A DNA stretch of 64,000 bases from Acinetobacter sp. A47 (GTDB lineage: Bacteria; Pseudomonadota; Gammaproteobacteria; Pseudomonadales; Moraxellaceae), in assembly GCF_000805455.1 (NCBI RefSeq), contig NZ_JSUS01000071.1, positions 372,001 to 436,000 of the forward strand, written 5' to 3'. The notes beneath the pieces were generated by a model, which had not been told where the DNA came from, ran no database searches, and saw only the letters and a list, made by a program, of their open reading frames with translations. A program made the translations under genes and the position numbers. Positions 1 through 11,086 of the stretch are shown one piece after another. How positions within the stretch are numbered: the stretch's first letter is position 1; the number at the start of each line of letters is the position of its first letter.

Positions 1-95
1 TCCTGATATGCTGGAATTGCTATAATAGCCAAGATACCAATAATCGCAACTACTATAATTAATTCAATTAGTGTAAAACCTTTTGCAGCTTCCAT
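1..95 (-). CDS. Type IV pilin, N-terminal part (cut by window edge)
   Basis: Only the first 31 codons are visible; the gene continues beyond base 1. The peptide has a short leader MEAAKG followed by the class III signal [17 protein letters not shown] and IPAYQ, the typical prepilin peptidase site (cleavage after Gly, methylated Phe, Glu5 of the mature protein) and hydrophobic N-terminal helix of type IVa pilins. The start is the ATG preceded by a GGGAG ribosome site. It lies downstream of, and in the same direction as, the complete pilin at 290-736, so this is a tandem pilin pair. The two share the N-terminal helix but differ in leader and in some core residues. Whether it is a second major pilin or a minor pilin cannot be decided from the visible part. 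Confidence 0.9.
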   Translation of the reverse strand, partial: MEAAKGFTLIELIIVVAIIGILAIIAIPAYQ

Positions 96-128
96 TTGTT
101 CATTCTCCCATTTATCATTACTTTAATA

Positions 129-144
129 AACAAGAATCATGCCA
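129..144 (-). promoter_or_regulatory. Putative sigma-54 promoter of the left-edge pilin
   Basis: Read on the minus strand this is TGGCATGATTCTTGTT, which fits the -24/-12 consensus TGGCAYRNNNNTTGCW except for GT instead of GC in the -12 element. It ends 33 bases before the pilin ATG, a suitable distance for RpoN. PilS/PilR-controlled sigma-54 promoters are the known rule for pilA in Pseudomonas; their use here is inference. Confidence 0.5.
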
Positions 145-248
145 AATTACAAATATATGTTTTTTATAATTTTTATATATTAAAAAATACTTCCAAGGCA
201 CAAAAAGACCTTTTTCGTCACTTTATGAACTTAATATTACTTATAAAA

Positions 249-272
249 ATGCCAGCTATAAAAGCTGGCATT
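249..272 (-). terminator. Rho-independent terminator of pilA
   Basis: On the minus strand an ATGCCAGCT stem closes on AGCTGGCAT over a short TTTAT loop and is followed by a T-run. It sits just after the pilA stop, so pilA and the left-edge pilin are probably separate transcripts. Confidence 0.8.
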
Positions 273-289
273 TTCATTCTAAAAATAAA

Positions 290-736
290 TTAGATACGGC
301 AATTTGCAGGAACGTATTTAGAATTAGCCGCACTATCTACTGCACAAACCCAAGTAATTTGATTTACAGGAACTTTGTTATTAGCAATTGCGTTACCATT
401 TTCTGCACCATCTTTTGGTGTTAAAGTAATTACTACATCTTTTACCGTAGGTTGATAAGTAATTGTAATAACACCAGTTGTTGCCGCTGCCACAATAGAT
501 TTTACATTTTTCGTTGCAACAAAGTTAGGAACACCAAGAGTTAAATCAGATGCAGCATTACCCGCATTTTCAGCAATCACTGTTTTGTAAGAAGATGCCA
601 AGTTTAAACCTTCCGTTACTTTAGAACGAACGATGTAATCCTGATACGCAGGAATCGCAATTGCCGCCAAAATACCAATGATCGCCACAACGATCATCAA
701 TTCGATAAGAGTAAAACCCTTTTGCATTGATTTCAT
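290..736 (-). CDS. pilA: Type IV major pilin
   Basis: A 148-residue prepilin forming the type IV pilus fibre used for twitching, adhesion and DNA uptake. The leader MKSMQKG precedes the cleavage site and the mature N-terminus [28 protein letters not shown], with Glu5 conserved. Two cysteines near the C-terminus (WVC and ANC) would form the usual pilin disulfide-bonded loop. Length is normal for type IVa pilins. It has its own sigma-54-like promoter and its own terminator. The pilus assembly genes pilMNOPQ are present about 13 kb away. The C-terminal half is rich in Ala, Val, Asn and Thr and is the part that normally varies between strains. Confidence 0.95.
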   Translation of the reverse strand: MKSMQKGFTLIELMIVVAIIGILAAIAIPAYQDYIVRSKVTEGLNLASSYKTVIAENAGNAASDLTLGVPNFVATKNVKSIVAAATTGVITITYQPTVKDVVITLTPKDGAENGNAIANNKVPVNQITWVCAVDSAANSKYVPANCRI

Positions 737-788
737 AACATTTCTCCAATGGATATTTTTATAAGCTTTTTTCAGCTACTTAGTATTT

Positions 789-804
789 AGCATGTTTTAT
801 GCCA
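789..804 (-). promoter_or_regulatory. Putative sigma-54 promoter of pilA
   Basis: On the minus strand the sequence is TGGCATAAAACATGCT, with GG and GC separated by exactly ten bases as required by RpoN. It lies about 50 bases upstream of the pilA start. The 350 bases further upstream (805-1161) contain no gene and are AT-rich, and could hold PilR sites, though none was identified. Confidence 0.6.
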
Positions 805-1161
805 GTCCTTAGCTTAGCCAATTTTACTCTAAAAAAACAGGGACTTAAAAAAAATTCATGTTGGCTAAAAGCAGCGCAATTTAGACATTTTAAGAAAAAA
901 AATGACAATTAGCGTCAGCTTTAATGCTTTATTATGCGTTTTTCTAGATATCAAATTTGATTATTTTCGAATTGTATTTAAATTGAGCGACCTGAATCAC
1001 ACAATATTTATCTGAATTATTTTTTTATTTTTGTTGCCGTTTATCGGAAGCCTGTAGAAAAGCTTGCTATCCAGAAAACCAACTATACAGACTCGTCTGC
1101 ACAATAATTTATTTTTTCTAAAATAACAAGCATGATTTTGATGTTAAATTAAAAGCCGGCT

Positions 1162-1722
1162 CTAATTTAAAATGATCGGTTCGTTTGGTAGTTCATTGTG
1201 GTCATTTACATCAGATTTTACATAATACTGATCCAGAATCTGTCCGATCTCGGCAACACCCTGGGTGACTGCATGTAGATATTGCTTCTGAGCCAGCAAC
1301 AGCACCATACTTTGACAAATCCTATGCCAGGTTTCGGTTTGGGTCGCGTTCTTCAATCCCCGATCAATCACGATTTCAACTTTACGTTCGCACAGGTTCA
1401 AATACAGCAGCACGCCACTATTTAGCTCAGTATCCCAGACACCGAGCTCAGCAAAGAGCTGCTGTGCCCGTAAGCGGGTATTCTGATGATAGGCTTGCGA
1501 ACAGGGAATGTGCCCTTCAATCACCACCTGAATCTCACCCACATGGCCCTTTTCTGCCTGCTGTACCGCTTTGGCAATCTCGGACCGGTCCTGCTTGCTA
1601 AAATAACGATGAGCAGATGAAACATAGAGAAAATGCCTGAACCAGCGTTTTACACTCGGTTGCACATGATCATCCAGTTTCGGCTGGGTAATAATCTGTG
1701 TTGTATCTGTCTTTGTTACCAT
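1162..1722 (-). CDS. TPM-domain protein, short form
   Basis: A 186-residue protein with a TPM (TLP18.3/Psb32/MOLO-1) domain over roughly residues 40-165. Recognisable features are the helix with KAVQQAEKGHVGEIQVVIEG and the strand-rich part GVLLYLNLCERKVEIVIDRGL. No signal peptide or membrane segment is evident. It follows the longer TPM protein with an overlap of a few bases and lies downstream of lemA, so the three form one operon. TPM domains occur in membrane-associated proteins linked to envelope or photosystem maintenance; the biochemical role in proteobacteria is not settled. No specific function is assigned. Confidence 0.8.
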   Translation of the reverse strand: MVTKTDTTQIITQPKLDDHVQPSVKRWFRHFLYVSSAHRYFSKQDRSEIAKAVQQAEKGHVGEIQVVIEGHIPCSQAYHQNTRLRAQQLFAELGVWDTELNSGVLLYLNLCERKVEIVIDRGLKNATQTETWHRICQSMVLLLAQKQYLHAVTQGVAEIGQILDQYYVKSDVNDHNELPNEPIILN

Positions 1723-2783
1723 GAGCCTGATGCTCCTCCCCCACCAAAGCTACCGCCGCCGCCGCTATAACCACCGCCGCCGCCAAAACCTCCACCTCCG
1801 CCACCGCCGCCGCGCCCGCTGCCAGACAAGAACATCTGGAAAATCAGTTGTGCAAGTGAAGTAATCAGTAAAAAGAAAATTCCCACACCGAGCAGCAAGC
1901 TCATGACCAGCCCGGCTCCATTGACCAGCCCTGCAGCAGTTGCCGCCACTGCTGCTGTTGAGGCACTCAAACGGTTACCCACAATAAATGAGCCAATCAC
2001 ACCTGCAATCAGGATAAACAGGGCCATGGTCAAGGTATTTTCCCTGGCCTGCTGTGCGTGTAAGGCTTGCTCATGGCGTTCTTTCAACTCTTGTGCTGCC
2101 TGTTGTGCAACTTCAGGGTCCAGGTTCACAATACGGCTAATTTCGTCCAGACCGGCTGAAATCCCTTGCGCGTATTGTCCCTGTTTAAAAGCAGGCGTAA
2201 TCTGATTGCGGATAATCCGGCTGAGGACCAGATCAGGCAGCACCCCTTCCAGACCATAACCGGTCAGAATCTGGATTTTGCGGTCATTGACTGCAATTGC
2301 CATCAACAGCCCATTATCACGTTTTGCCGAGCCCAGTTGCCACTTTTCTCCGGCACGTAATGCAAAATCGAAAATCGCTTCCTGACCCGTGGTCGGCACG
2401 ATAATCACACCCACTTGGGCCTTGCCCTGCTGGTAAAGACTCAGGATTTTCTGGTTAAGTTGCTGTAATTCTGCATCACTTAAGATTTTGGCCTGATCAA
2501 TCACCGGCTGGTTTAAACTCGGCAAGTCACGGATAGACTCACCCTCGGCCATGTCATCGGCGACTTTAGGCAATACTGATGTTTCAGTATTCGTGCTGCT
2601 TGCAGGTGCGGTTTTATTGGTTTGCTGTTCCTGAATAATTTTACCTGCAACCACCAGATCACTCTGATCTGTTGCGGTTGCAACCTCGGCCCAGACCGTA
2701 TGTTGAAAACAAAGTGTGGCAAAAAGCAGTAATAGCCCAGCTAAAACAGGCTGTGTTCGCTTCTGCTGTAACGCTCCAGACAT
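1716..2783 (-). CDS. TPM-domain membrane protein with glycine-rich tail (YgcG-like)
   Basis: About 355 residues. An N-terminal signal or anchor segment (VLAGLLLLFATLCFQHTVWA) leads to a TPM domain at roughly residues 85-215, with VIDQAKILSDAELQQLNQKI and the strand RKIQILTGYGLEG. Two hydrophobic stretches around residues 250-320 follow, then a tail of almost pure Gly/Ser/Phe, as in the YgcG family. I place the start at the second ATG because GGGGAG lies seven bases before it; an in-frame ATG 18 bases upstream has no ribosome site. The gene is flanked by lemA and a second TPM gene. LemA plus YgcG-type TPM pairs are common in bacteria, but their activity is unknown. Confidence 0.85.
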   Translation of the reverse strand: MSGALQQKRTQPVLAGLLLLFATLCFQHTVWAEVATATDQSDLVVAGKIIQEQQTNKTAPASSTNTETSVLPKVADDMAEGESIRDLPSLNQPVIDQAKILSDAELQQLNQKILSLYQQGKAQVGVIIVPTTGQEAIFDFALRAGEKWQLGSAKRDNGLLMAIAVNDRKIQILTGYGLEGVLPDLVLSRIIRNQITPAFKQGQYAQGISAGLDEISRIVNLDPEVAQQAAQELKERHEQALHAQQARENTLTMALFILIAGVIGSFIVGNRLSASTAAVAATAAGLVNGAGLVMSLLLGVGIFFLLITSLAQLIFQMFLSGSGRGGGGGGGGFGGGGGYSGGGGSFGGGGASGSW

Positions 2784-2820
2784 ACGGTCACTCCCCACCA
2801 TTCAAAAACAATTTCAAAAC

Positions 2821-3411
2821 TTAGTTAAATGAAACTGTTGGTGCTTGTTGAGCAGACTGCTCCGCCTTGAAGTTTTCTTTGGTTTTCATACCAATTACTT
2901 TAGCCGTCAAGGCCTGAGGGAACTGGCGTACATAGCCATTGTAGTCCTGAACCGTGGTAATATAACGGTTACGGGCAACTGCAATACGGTTTTCGGTCCC
3001 TTCAAGCTGGGCCTGCAAGTCACGGAACTGTTCATTGGCCTTCAGGTCAGGATAATTTTCCGATACGGCAATCAGACGTGACAATGCACCGGTCAGCTGG
3101 CTTTGAGCCTGTTGGTATTTTTCAAATAACGCAGGGTCTTCCAGTACTTCCTTGTCAACTTTTAAGCCCGCCACATTTGAACGTGCCTGTGTCACTTCCG
3201 TGAGCACCTGTTCTTCATGTTTGGCATAGCCTTTCACCACATTGACCAGATTCGGTACCAGGTCAGCACGGCGTTGATATTGGTTCTGTACCTCAGACCA
3301 GGAAGCATTCACCGCTTCATCTTTCACCTGTAAAGTGTTATAGCCGCAGCCTGTAAACAGAAGTGTGCTAGCCAATACAGTTGCGAGTGCAGTTTGTTTC
3401 ATAACTTTCAT
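2821..3411 (-). CDS. lemA: LemA family lipoprotein
   Basis: A 196-residue LemA family protein. The N-terminus has a lipoprotein signal (LLFTGC, lipidated Cys22), so the protein is probably lipid-anchored. The rest is the family's long antiparallel helical bundle, with the signature stretches WSEVQNQYQRRADLVPNLV, NYPDLKANEQFRDLQAQLEGTENRI and ARNRYITTVQDYN. It is the first gene of an operon with two TPM-domain genes. A GAGGA ribosome site precedes the start. The family is widespread, with no established reaction. Confidence 0.93.
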   Translation of the reverse strand: MKVMKQTALATVLASTLLFTGCGYNTLQVKDEAVNASWSEVQNQYQRRADLVPNLVNVVKGYAKHEEQVLTEVTQARSNVAGLKVDKEVLEDPALFEKYQQAQSQLTGALSRLIAVSENYPDLKANEQFRDLQAQLEGTENRIAVARNRYITTVQDYNGYVRQFPQALTAKVIGMKTKENFKAEQSAQQAPTVSFN

Positions 3412-3514
3412 AAAAATTTATCCTCAAGTTTTTCTTTATATTTTTGCGATAGTTCATTGTAATGGGATTTTTTGCTGGCTGTGTAACATTTATTAAATTT
3501 GCTTGATGACTCTT

Positions 3515-3553
3515 TAAATAAAAAAAGCATTACCCCCACTTGTTGAGTAATGC
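3515..3553 (-). terminator. Rho-independent terminator after the metal-dependent hydrolase gene
   Basis: On the minus strand GCATTAC and GTAATGC pair around a 13-base loop and are followed by a run of T. It lies just downstream of the gene ending at 3588. Confidence 0.75.
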
Positions 3554-3587
3554 CATGCTAAGCAAACCTTTGGAAAAACCATATTTA

Positions 3588-4478
3588 TTAACTGTAAAGC
3601 CGTGAAGCAGCCTCCTCCTGAAAACTTGCCATACCGTATTCATCTGCCATGCGTGCTTTCCAGTAATTGACCAGCACCGTGTAATCATGTTTGGCCGGAT
3701 GAAAATCGGCTCTATAATAAGACAGATACTCGGGAACAAGTTGCACCAGCATTTTGGCAAGCAAATACACCCCAAACAGGTTGCCTCCCACTTTTGGCAG
3801 ACTTTTCCATTTGTCCTGCCAGATCAGCCGGGAAGTCGCATAAAAAGTCAGGCTGGCAAAGCCTGTAGTGACACTACGCATCAGCAGACGGCGAATCCGG
3901 TCATCACCATAGACGTGCTGATAAACGTCAAAAGCGACGGAACGATGCTCAATTTCCTCAATCGCATGCCACACCCACAGTTTCATGGCATCTTCATCCA
4001 GTGTACTGAGGATTTCCGGATGTTTCAGGATATAGCCGCCTAACATGGCAGTAAAGTGCTCAAAGGCACAGGTCAGCGCCAGTTGTAATTTGGGATGGAT
4101 GTTCCGGAGCAAGTCATCGCGCTGCGCCAGCCATGCCTGAAAGCGGTCAAGGTTATAATCATCCCGTCGCCATGCATCATTAAATTCGGTATGCGCTTTG
4201 GAGTGCATGGCCTCTTGCCCGATAAAAGCAGCGATTTGTGCCTGTAATTGCGGGTCTTGAACTTTATCCCTGACATTACGCACGCTATTGACGAAATACT
4301 GCTCACCAATCGGGAAAGTAGAAGAAAGTGCAGTCAGCAGATGCGACATGACGGGGGAATTGGCAAAATAATGCCGTTTGATTTTGGCAGGATTAAACTG
4401 TAAGCGACGTACGGTAATCCCCAATGCCTTGGGGCGATTTAAATAGCTTTTTTCCACCTTCACATTTGCAAGTGCCAT
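3588..4478 (-). CDS. Putative metal-dependent hydrolase (ferritin-like diiron fold)
   Basis: A 296-residue protein of the family annotated as predicted metal-dependent hydrolase (PF10118-type). Likely metal ligands are visible in helical motifs: FIGQEAMHSKAH, FEHFTAMLGG and the pattern WHAIEEIEHRSVAFDVY, which gives several Glu and His residues in E-x-x-H arrangement. In related proteins this is a diiron centre, and roles in fatty acid or lipid modification have been proposed without firm proof. The start is the ATG with AAGG eight bases upstream; an in-frame start six codons earlier has no ribosome site. It is a single gene with its own terminator. Confidence 0.8.
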   Translation of the reverse strand: MALANVKVEKSYLNRPKALGITVRRLQFNPAKIKRHYFANSPVMSHLLTALSSTFPIGEQYFVNSVRNVRDKVQDPQLQAQIAAFIGQEAMHSKAHTEFNDAWRRDDYNLDRFQAWLAQRDDLLRNIHPKLQLALTCAFEHFTAMLGGYILKHPEILSTLDEDAMKLWVWHAIEEIEHRSVAFDVYQHVYGDDRIRRLLMRSVTTGFASLTFYATSRLIWQDKWKSLPKVGGNLFGVYLLAKMLVQLVPEYLSYYRADFHPAKHDYTVLVNYWKARMADEYGMASFQEEAASRLYS

Positions 4479-4590
4479 TGTGATTACCTTGTGCATATTC
4501 GGGATCTGGTTCGAGTATTGCGCCGGACACCCGGCTCGGACAGGGCAAAAAAGCTTAGAAAGTTTGCCAAAACTACCAAAATGACCAGTG

Positions 4591-4619
4591 GAAAAAACAA
4601 AGCCTGCATCAAGCAGGCT
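4591..4619 (-). terminator. Rho-independent terminator of gltBD
   Basis: On the minus strand AGCCTGC pairs with GCAGGCT over a TTGAT loop, and a T-rich run (TTGTTTTTTCC) follows. It is just after gltD. Confidence 0.8.
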
Positions 4620-4648
4620 GTGTTTAAACGATATTTATGCAGGCAGAG

Positions 4649-6103
<1,455 letters not shown>

Positions 6104-6143
6104 TCATCTTTCTGCGCCAGCCTATGTCTTTGCAGTCGTGGAA

Positions 6144-9100
6144 TTATTGTGGATCGGCTTGAGTTGTTTTTAAAAGCGTTTGCAAATTAGCAGCTTTTGG
6201 TTTTACAAGCCAGAACTTACGGCTATAGAAGTCAAACTCGTTACGGATCTTGTATGCCCAGGCACTACCCGTTTCCTTGATATGTTCATCCAGGATACGT
6301 AACAGGTTTTCCTTGTGATCTTCCATCGACTCGGTAGAGATACGGTTCAGGTCAATCAGTTCATGGTTGTAGTAGTCTACAAAGTCATTATCCAGATCAA
6401 GGACATAGGCAAAACCGCCAGTCATGCCCGCACCGAAGTTATGCCCGACTTTACCCAATACCGTTACTACACCGCCAGTCATGTATTCACAGCAGTGATC
6501 GCCTGCACCTTCAATGACAGCAAATGCACCCGAGTTACGAACAGCAAAACGCTCGCCCGCGGTCCCGGCAGCAAATAACTTACCACCCGTTGCACCGTAT
6601 AAGCAGGTGTTCCCGATAATGGCCGTATTTTGGGTCTGGAATGGTGAACCTTTTGGTGGGAAGATCGAGACACGACCGCCCGCCATGCCTTTACCGACAT
6701 AGTCGTTGGCATCACCCTCAAGCTTGATATGCAGACCGCCTGCATTCCATACCCCCAGTGACTGGCCAGCCGTACCTTCCAGATTCATGATGACAGGACT
6801 GTTTTCCATGCCAAGGTTGCCATAGCGACGGGCAATTTCACCCGAGATACGCGCACCGATCGAACGGTCGCAGTTACCGACAGTGAAGTTGAATGAACCA
6901 CCTGTACCCGCTTCAATTGCCGGCAACATTTCTGCCACCATCTGTTCTGCAAGAACACCTTTATCAAATGGTGCATTGCCCTGAACCTGACAATATTGCG
7001 CCTTACCTTCGGCAGCAGGATGTGAAGTCAATAGTGCACTCAGGTCAAGATGGGCATGTTTGTCGGTTTCGCCCGGCAACACTTCAAGCAAATCTACACG
7101 GCCAATCAGGTCTTTCAATGAAGCAACACCTAATGCAGCTAGCCACTCACGGGTTTCTTCTGCAATAAACTTGAAGAAGTTGATCAGCATTTCAGGTTCA
7201 CCAATATAGTGTTCCTGACGTAAATGATCTTGCTGTGTTGCAACGCCGGTTGCACAGTTGTTCAAGTGACAGATACGCAGGTATTTACACCCCAGAGCAA
7301 TCATTGGAGTAGAACCGAAACCAAAGCTTTCTGCACCTAAAATCGCAGCCTTGATCACATCCAGACCGGTTTTCAGGCCACCATCGGTCTGTACACGCAC
7401 CTTGCCACGCAGGTCATTGACACGTAAGGCCTGATGCGCTTCGCTAAGACCCAGTTCCCACGGTGAACCCGCATGGTGAATCGATGACAGTGGGGATGCC
7501 GCTGTACCACCGTCATAACCAGAAATGGTAATGAAGTCGGCATAAGCTTTTGCAACACCCGCAGCAATGGTACCCACTCCCGGCTCAGAGACCAGCTTGA
7601 CCGATACCATGGCCTGAGGATTGACCTGTTTCAAGTCAAAGATCAACTGTGATAAGTCTTCAATCGAATAAATATCATGGTGTGGTGGTGGTGAAATCAG
7701 GGTCACACCTGGCACCGAGTAACGTAAACGGGCAATCAGGCCATTGACCTTACCACCCGGTAACTGGCCACCCTCACCCGGTTTTGCACCTTGGGCTACC
7801 TTGATCTGCAACACTTCAGCAGAGGTCAGGTAAGCAGGCGTTACCCCAAAACGACCTGATGCAATCTGCTTGATTTTGGAGTTACGAATCGTGCCATAAC
7901 GCGCAGGGTCTTCACCACCCTCACCCGAGTTGGAACGGCCACCAATGGTATTCATGGCAATCGCAATTGCTTCATGTGCTTCTGGTGATAATGCACCTAA
8001 AGACATACCCGCAGAGTCAAAACGTGGCAGGATGTCTTCAATACTTTCAACCTGATCCAGCGCAATGGCTTCTGTGGTTTTTAACTTGAATAAATCACGG
8101 ATGGTCGCCACTGGACGGTTATTTACCAGTTCTGCGTATGCTTTAAAATCCTGATATTGGCCTGAACGTACCGCTTTATGCAAGGCATTGATTACGTCTG
8201 GATTAAACGCGTGGTACTCTTTACCAAAGACAAACTTGAGCAAACCACCTTGATCAATCGGCTTGCGGTTCTGCCAGGCAGTCGTTGCCAATTTCTTCTG
8301 GTCATTTTCCAGATCGGCAAAGGTTGCTCCCTGAATACGGCTCGGTACGCCAAGGAAACATTTGTCCACGACTTCTGAAGATAACCCTACCGCTTCAAAT
8401 AGCTGACCGCCACGATAAGAAGCAACAGTCGAGATACCCATTTTAGACAGTACTTTCAGCAAGCCTTTCTCAATCCCTTTACGGAAGTTGGCCTGTGCCT
8501 GAATCGGGTCGCCAAGCAACTCGCCTTTTGCAACCAGATCATTGATCACATCATAAGCAAGATATGGATAGACTGCAGTGGCACCAAAGCCTAGTAATAC
8601 CGCAAACTGATGTGGATCACGGGCAAAACCGGTTTCGACCAGAATGTTGGCATCGGTACGTAGACCCGTTTTAATCAGATGGTGATGCACAGCTCCAGTT
8701 GCCAATGCAGCATTTGCAGGCAAGAACCCTTCACGGAAGTTTTTATCGGTTAATACAATTAACGTTTTCCCATCGCGAACCGCTTGCGCCGATTCCTCAC
8801 AGATCCGCTCAATTGCCGCCTGTAAGCCTTCGGCTTCAGCATAGTTCAGGTCAATATCCACCACGCCATAGCCTTCACGCTCTTTTTCCACATCGCGAAG
8901 CTGCTGCATTTTTGAATTTGACAACACCGGACTGGAAATGATGATACGGTCGGCATGTTCCGGGCCTTGCTCAAACACATTCTGTTCACGACCTAAACAG
9001 GTTTCCAGCGACATCACGATCGATTCACGTAATGGATCGATTGGCGGGTTGGTCACCTGAGCAAACTGCTGGCGGAAATAGTCAGACACATGACGTACCT

Positions 9101-10631
9101 GACGGGACAACACCGCCATTGGAGTATCATCACCCATTGAGCCAACCGCTTCCTGACCGCTTTCTGCGATTGGACGTAATAGCTGGTCACGCTCTTCAAA
9201 TGTCACCATAAACATTTTTTGTGCCGCTTTCAGCTTGTCGCCTGTCAGACCCTGATCGACCAGTTGCTCTTCAAGCTGTGGATTGGCCTGTAAACGGATC
9301 GCATGATCACGCAACCATTCGCGATATGGGCGCATGTTTTTAAGGTGATTGCTGACATCTTTGGTATCTAGTACCTTGCCTGTCAAGGTATCGACAACCA
9401 AGATTTGACCCGGACCGACACGGCCTTTGGATACTACATCTTCCGGCTCGTAGCCCCATACCCCGATTTCTGATGCCAGGGTAATGTAATCATTCTTGGT
9501 GATGACCCAGCGCGCTGGACGCAAGCCATTACGGTCAAGCATACAGATTGCATGACGACCATCCTGAATTACCAGACCAGCCGGGCCATCCCATGCTTCC
9601 ATATGCTTTGAGTTAAATTCGTAGAAAGCACGCAGGTCGGCATCCAGTGTTTCCACGTTTTGCCATGCAGGCGGTACCAGCATGCGTAGCGCACGGAACA
9701 GGTCCATGCCACCACCGACTAGGATTTCAAGCATGTTATCCAGACTGGATGAATCCGAACCGGTCCGGTTAACGATCGGGTTGAGCTCGGTTAAGCCCGG
9801 CAATAACGGGTTTGCAAATTTCGGGGTACGTGCCAAGGCCCAGTTACGGTTTGCAGTAATGGTATTGATCTCACCATTGTGCGCAAGGTAACGGAAAGGC
9901 TGGGCCAAAGGCCAGCGTGGCAAGGTATTGGTCGAAAAGCGTTGGTGGAACACCACAATATGTGATTTCAGGCGCTCATCAGCCAGGTCGGTATAGAAGT
10001 CAGCAATGGCTGCCGGCATCATCAGGCCTTTATAGCTGATCACGGTCGAGCAAAGTGTGGTCACATAGAAAGAAGGATCATTTTGTAATTGTTGTTCGGC
10101 ACGACGGCGCGCCAGAAACAGCTTACGGTTAAACTCAATCTCGGTTACCCCCATCGGGCAGTTTACAATGACCTGTTCAAACACAGGCAGAGATTGAAGC
10201 GCAATTTCACCGAGTACATCATTATTGGTCGGGACAACACGCCAGGCCAGCACACGTAAGCCATCTGACTCGATTTCTTTGGTTAAAATATTTTTAGAAT
10301 GTTGCGCCAATGCCGGATCAGTATTTAAAAATACCGTACCTACAGCAAAAATTTCACTGAGTGTAATATCACTGAGTTTTTTTGCTTCATCACGGAAAAA
10401 TTGCTTTGGCATCGCCAATAACAATCCGCACCCATCTCCTGTCTTGCCATCTGCGGCAATACCACCACGGTGCGTCATGCAACTTAAACTGTGAATCGCA
10501 GTTTCGACCAGATGATGGCTTGACTCACCCTTCATATGGGCAATCAGACCAAAACCACAGTTATCCTTAAACTCGTCAGGCTGATATAAACCTTGAGCGG
10601 GAGCTACAGTATTAGGCGATGGCATGTGCAT
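6144..10631 (-). CDS. gltB: Glutamate synthase (NADPH) large subunit
   Basis: A 1495-residue alpha subunit that makes two glutamates from glutamine and 2-oxoglutarate. The class II amidotransferase nucleophile is Cys25 in DNCGFGL, implying removal of a 24-residue propeptide, as is usual for the family. Further on are the central and FMN-binding synthase domain ([30 protein letters not shown]), the 3Fe-4S cysteines in [12 protein letters not shown] and the C-terminal beta-helix domain rich in Gly repeats. I chose the ATG preceded by AGAAGG with good spacing; an in-frame start 13 codons upstream lacks a ribosome site. It is cotranscribed with gltD. Confidence 0.97.
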   Translation of the reverse strand: MHMPSPNTVAPAQGLYQPDEFKDNCGFGLIAHMKGESSHHLVETAIHSLSCMTHRGGIAADGKTGDGCGLLLAMPKQFFRDEAKKLSDITLSEIFAVGTVFLNTDPALAQHSKNILTKEIESDGLRVLAWRVVPTNNDVLGEIALQSLPVFEQVIVNCPMGVTEIEFNRKLFLARRRAEQQLQNDPSFYVTTLCSTVISYKGLMMPAAIADFYTDLADERLKSHIVVFHQRFSTNTLPRWPLAQPFRYLAHNGEINTITANRNWALARTPKFANPLLPGLTELNPIVNRTGSDSSSLDNMLEILVGGGMDLFRALRMLVPPAWQNVETLDADLRAFYEFNSKHMEAWDGPAGLVIQDGRHAICMLDRNGLRPARWVITKNDYITLASEIGVWGYEPEDVVSKGRVGPGQILVVDTLTGKVLDTKDVSNHLKNMRPYREWLRDHAIRLQANPQLEEQLVDQGLTGDKLKAAQKMFMVTFEERDQLLRPIAESGQEAVGSMGDDTPMAVLSRQVRHVSDYFRQQFAQVTNPPIDPLRESIVMSLETCLGREQNVFEQGPEHADRIIISSPVLSNSKMQQLRDVEKEREGYGVVDIDLNYAEAEGLQAAIERICEESAQAVRDGKTLIVLTDKNFREGFLPANAALATGAVHHHLIKTGLRTDANILVETGFARDPHQFAVLLGFGATAVYPYLAYDVINDLVAKGELLGDPIQAQANFRKGIEKGLLKVLSKMGISTVASYRGGQLFEAVGLSSEVVDKCFLGVPSRIQGATFADLENDQKKLATTAWQNRKPIDQGGLLKFVFGKEYHAFNPDVINALHKAVRSGQYQDFKAYAELVNNRPVATIRDLFKLKTTEAIALDQVESIEDILPRFDSAGMSLGALSPEAHEAIAIAMNTIGGRSNSGEGGEDPARYGTIRNSKIKQIASGRFGVTPAYLTSAEVLQIKVAQGAKPGEGGQLPGGKVNGLIARLRYSVPGVTLISPPPHHDIYSIEDLSQLIFDLKQVNPQAMVSVKLVSEPGVGTIAAGVAKAYADFITISGYDGGTAASPLSSIHHAGSPWELGLSEAHQALRVNDLRGKVRVQTDGGLKTGLDVIKAAILGAESFGFGSTPMIALGCKYLRICHLNNCATGVATQQDHLRQEHYIGEPEMLINFFKFIAEETREWLAALGVASLKDLIGRVDLLEVLPGETDKHAHLDLSALLTSHPAAEGKAQYCQVQGNAPFDKGVLAEQMVAEMLPAIEAGTGGSFNFTVGNCDRSIGARISGEIARRYGNLGMENSPVIMNLEGTAGQSLGVWNAGGLHIKLEGDANDYVGKGMAGGRVSIFPPKGSPFQTQNTAIIGNTCLYGATGGKLFAAGTAGERFAVRNSGAFAVIEGAGDHCCEYMTGGVVTVLGKVGHNFGAGMTGGFAYVLDLDNDFVDYYNHELIDLNRISTESMEDHKENLLRILDEHIKETGSAWAYKIRNEFDFYSRKFWLVKPKAANLQTLLKTTQADPQ

Positions 10632-11086
10632 AGCGTACCCTTCTTTCAACATGGCTCTTTCGAGCAACAAACATTCAATTCATTTTCTGCGATATTGCCG
10701 ATCAACTCATTTAAAGTTCAATGCTTCGCGAAAACATTTTTACAGGCGGATTTGCAATATACGCCTTTCTTTTGCAAGAAACAGCGCACTTCGCCTTCTA
10801 AAGTGTTTTCAGTTATTACACCCTCAAAAAAGTTTGTAAAGCACAAAAACTTTCCATTTCACTAAAAGAATGAATCAATTAGTGCCAAAAGGGGCAATGA
10901 GCAGACAAATTAGCACCACAACAATGCAAAAAACATGCCATGAGAAATAGGATTTACTAAATCGTTAAAAAAATTAAAATAACTTTAAATTATAAGGAGC
11001 AAAGCGTTTGCTCCCTTAAATAAATTGCACCAAAAAACACCATGCTGCTATAAAAAGAATCACCTTTGCACAGTTTTAGTGCAGCA
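10632..11086. other. Gene-free stretch between gltB and the DamX-position gene
   Basis: About 455 bases, AT-rich in its left-central part, with no convincing coding frame on either strand. It must hold the gltB promoter and leader. Apart from the hairpin at 10996-11014, I see no recognisable regulatory element or riboswitch. Confidence 0.6.
10996..11014 (-). terminator. Hairpin, possible terminator after the DamX-position gene
   Basis: GGAGCAAA and TTTGCTCC form an 8-bp stem around a 3-base loop. On the minus strand it is followed by TTATAATTT, a weak T-tract. Its place downstream of the aroK-aroB operon fits a terminator. Confidence 0.5.
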
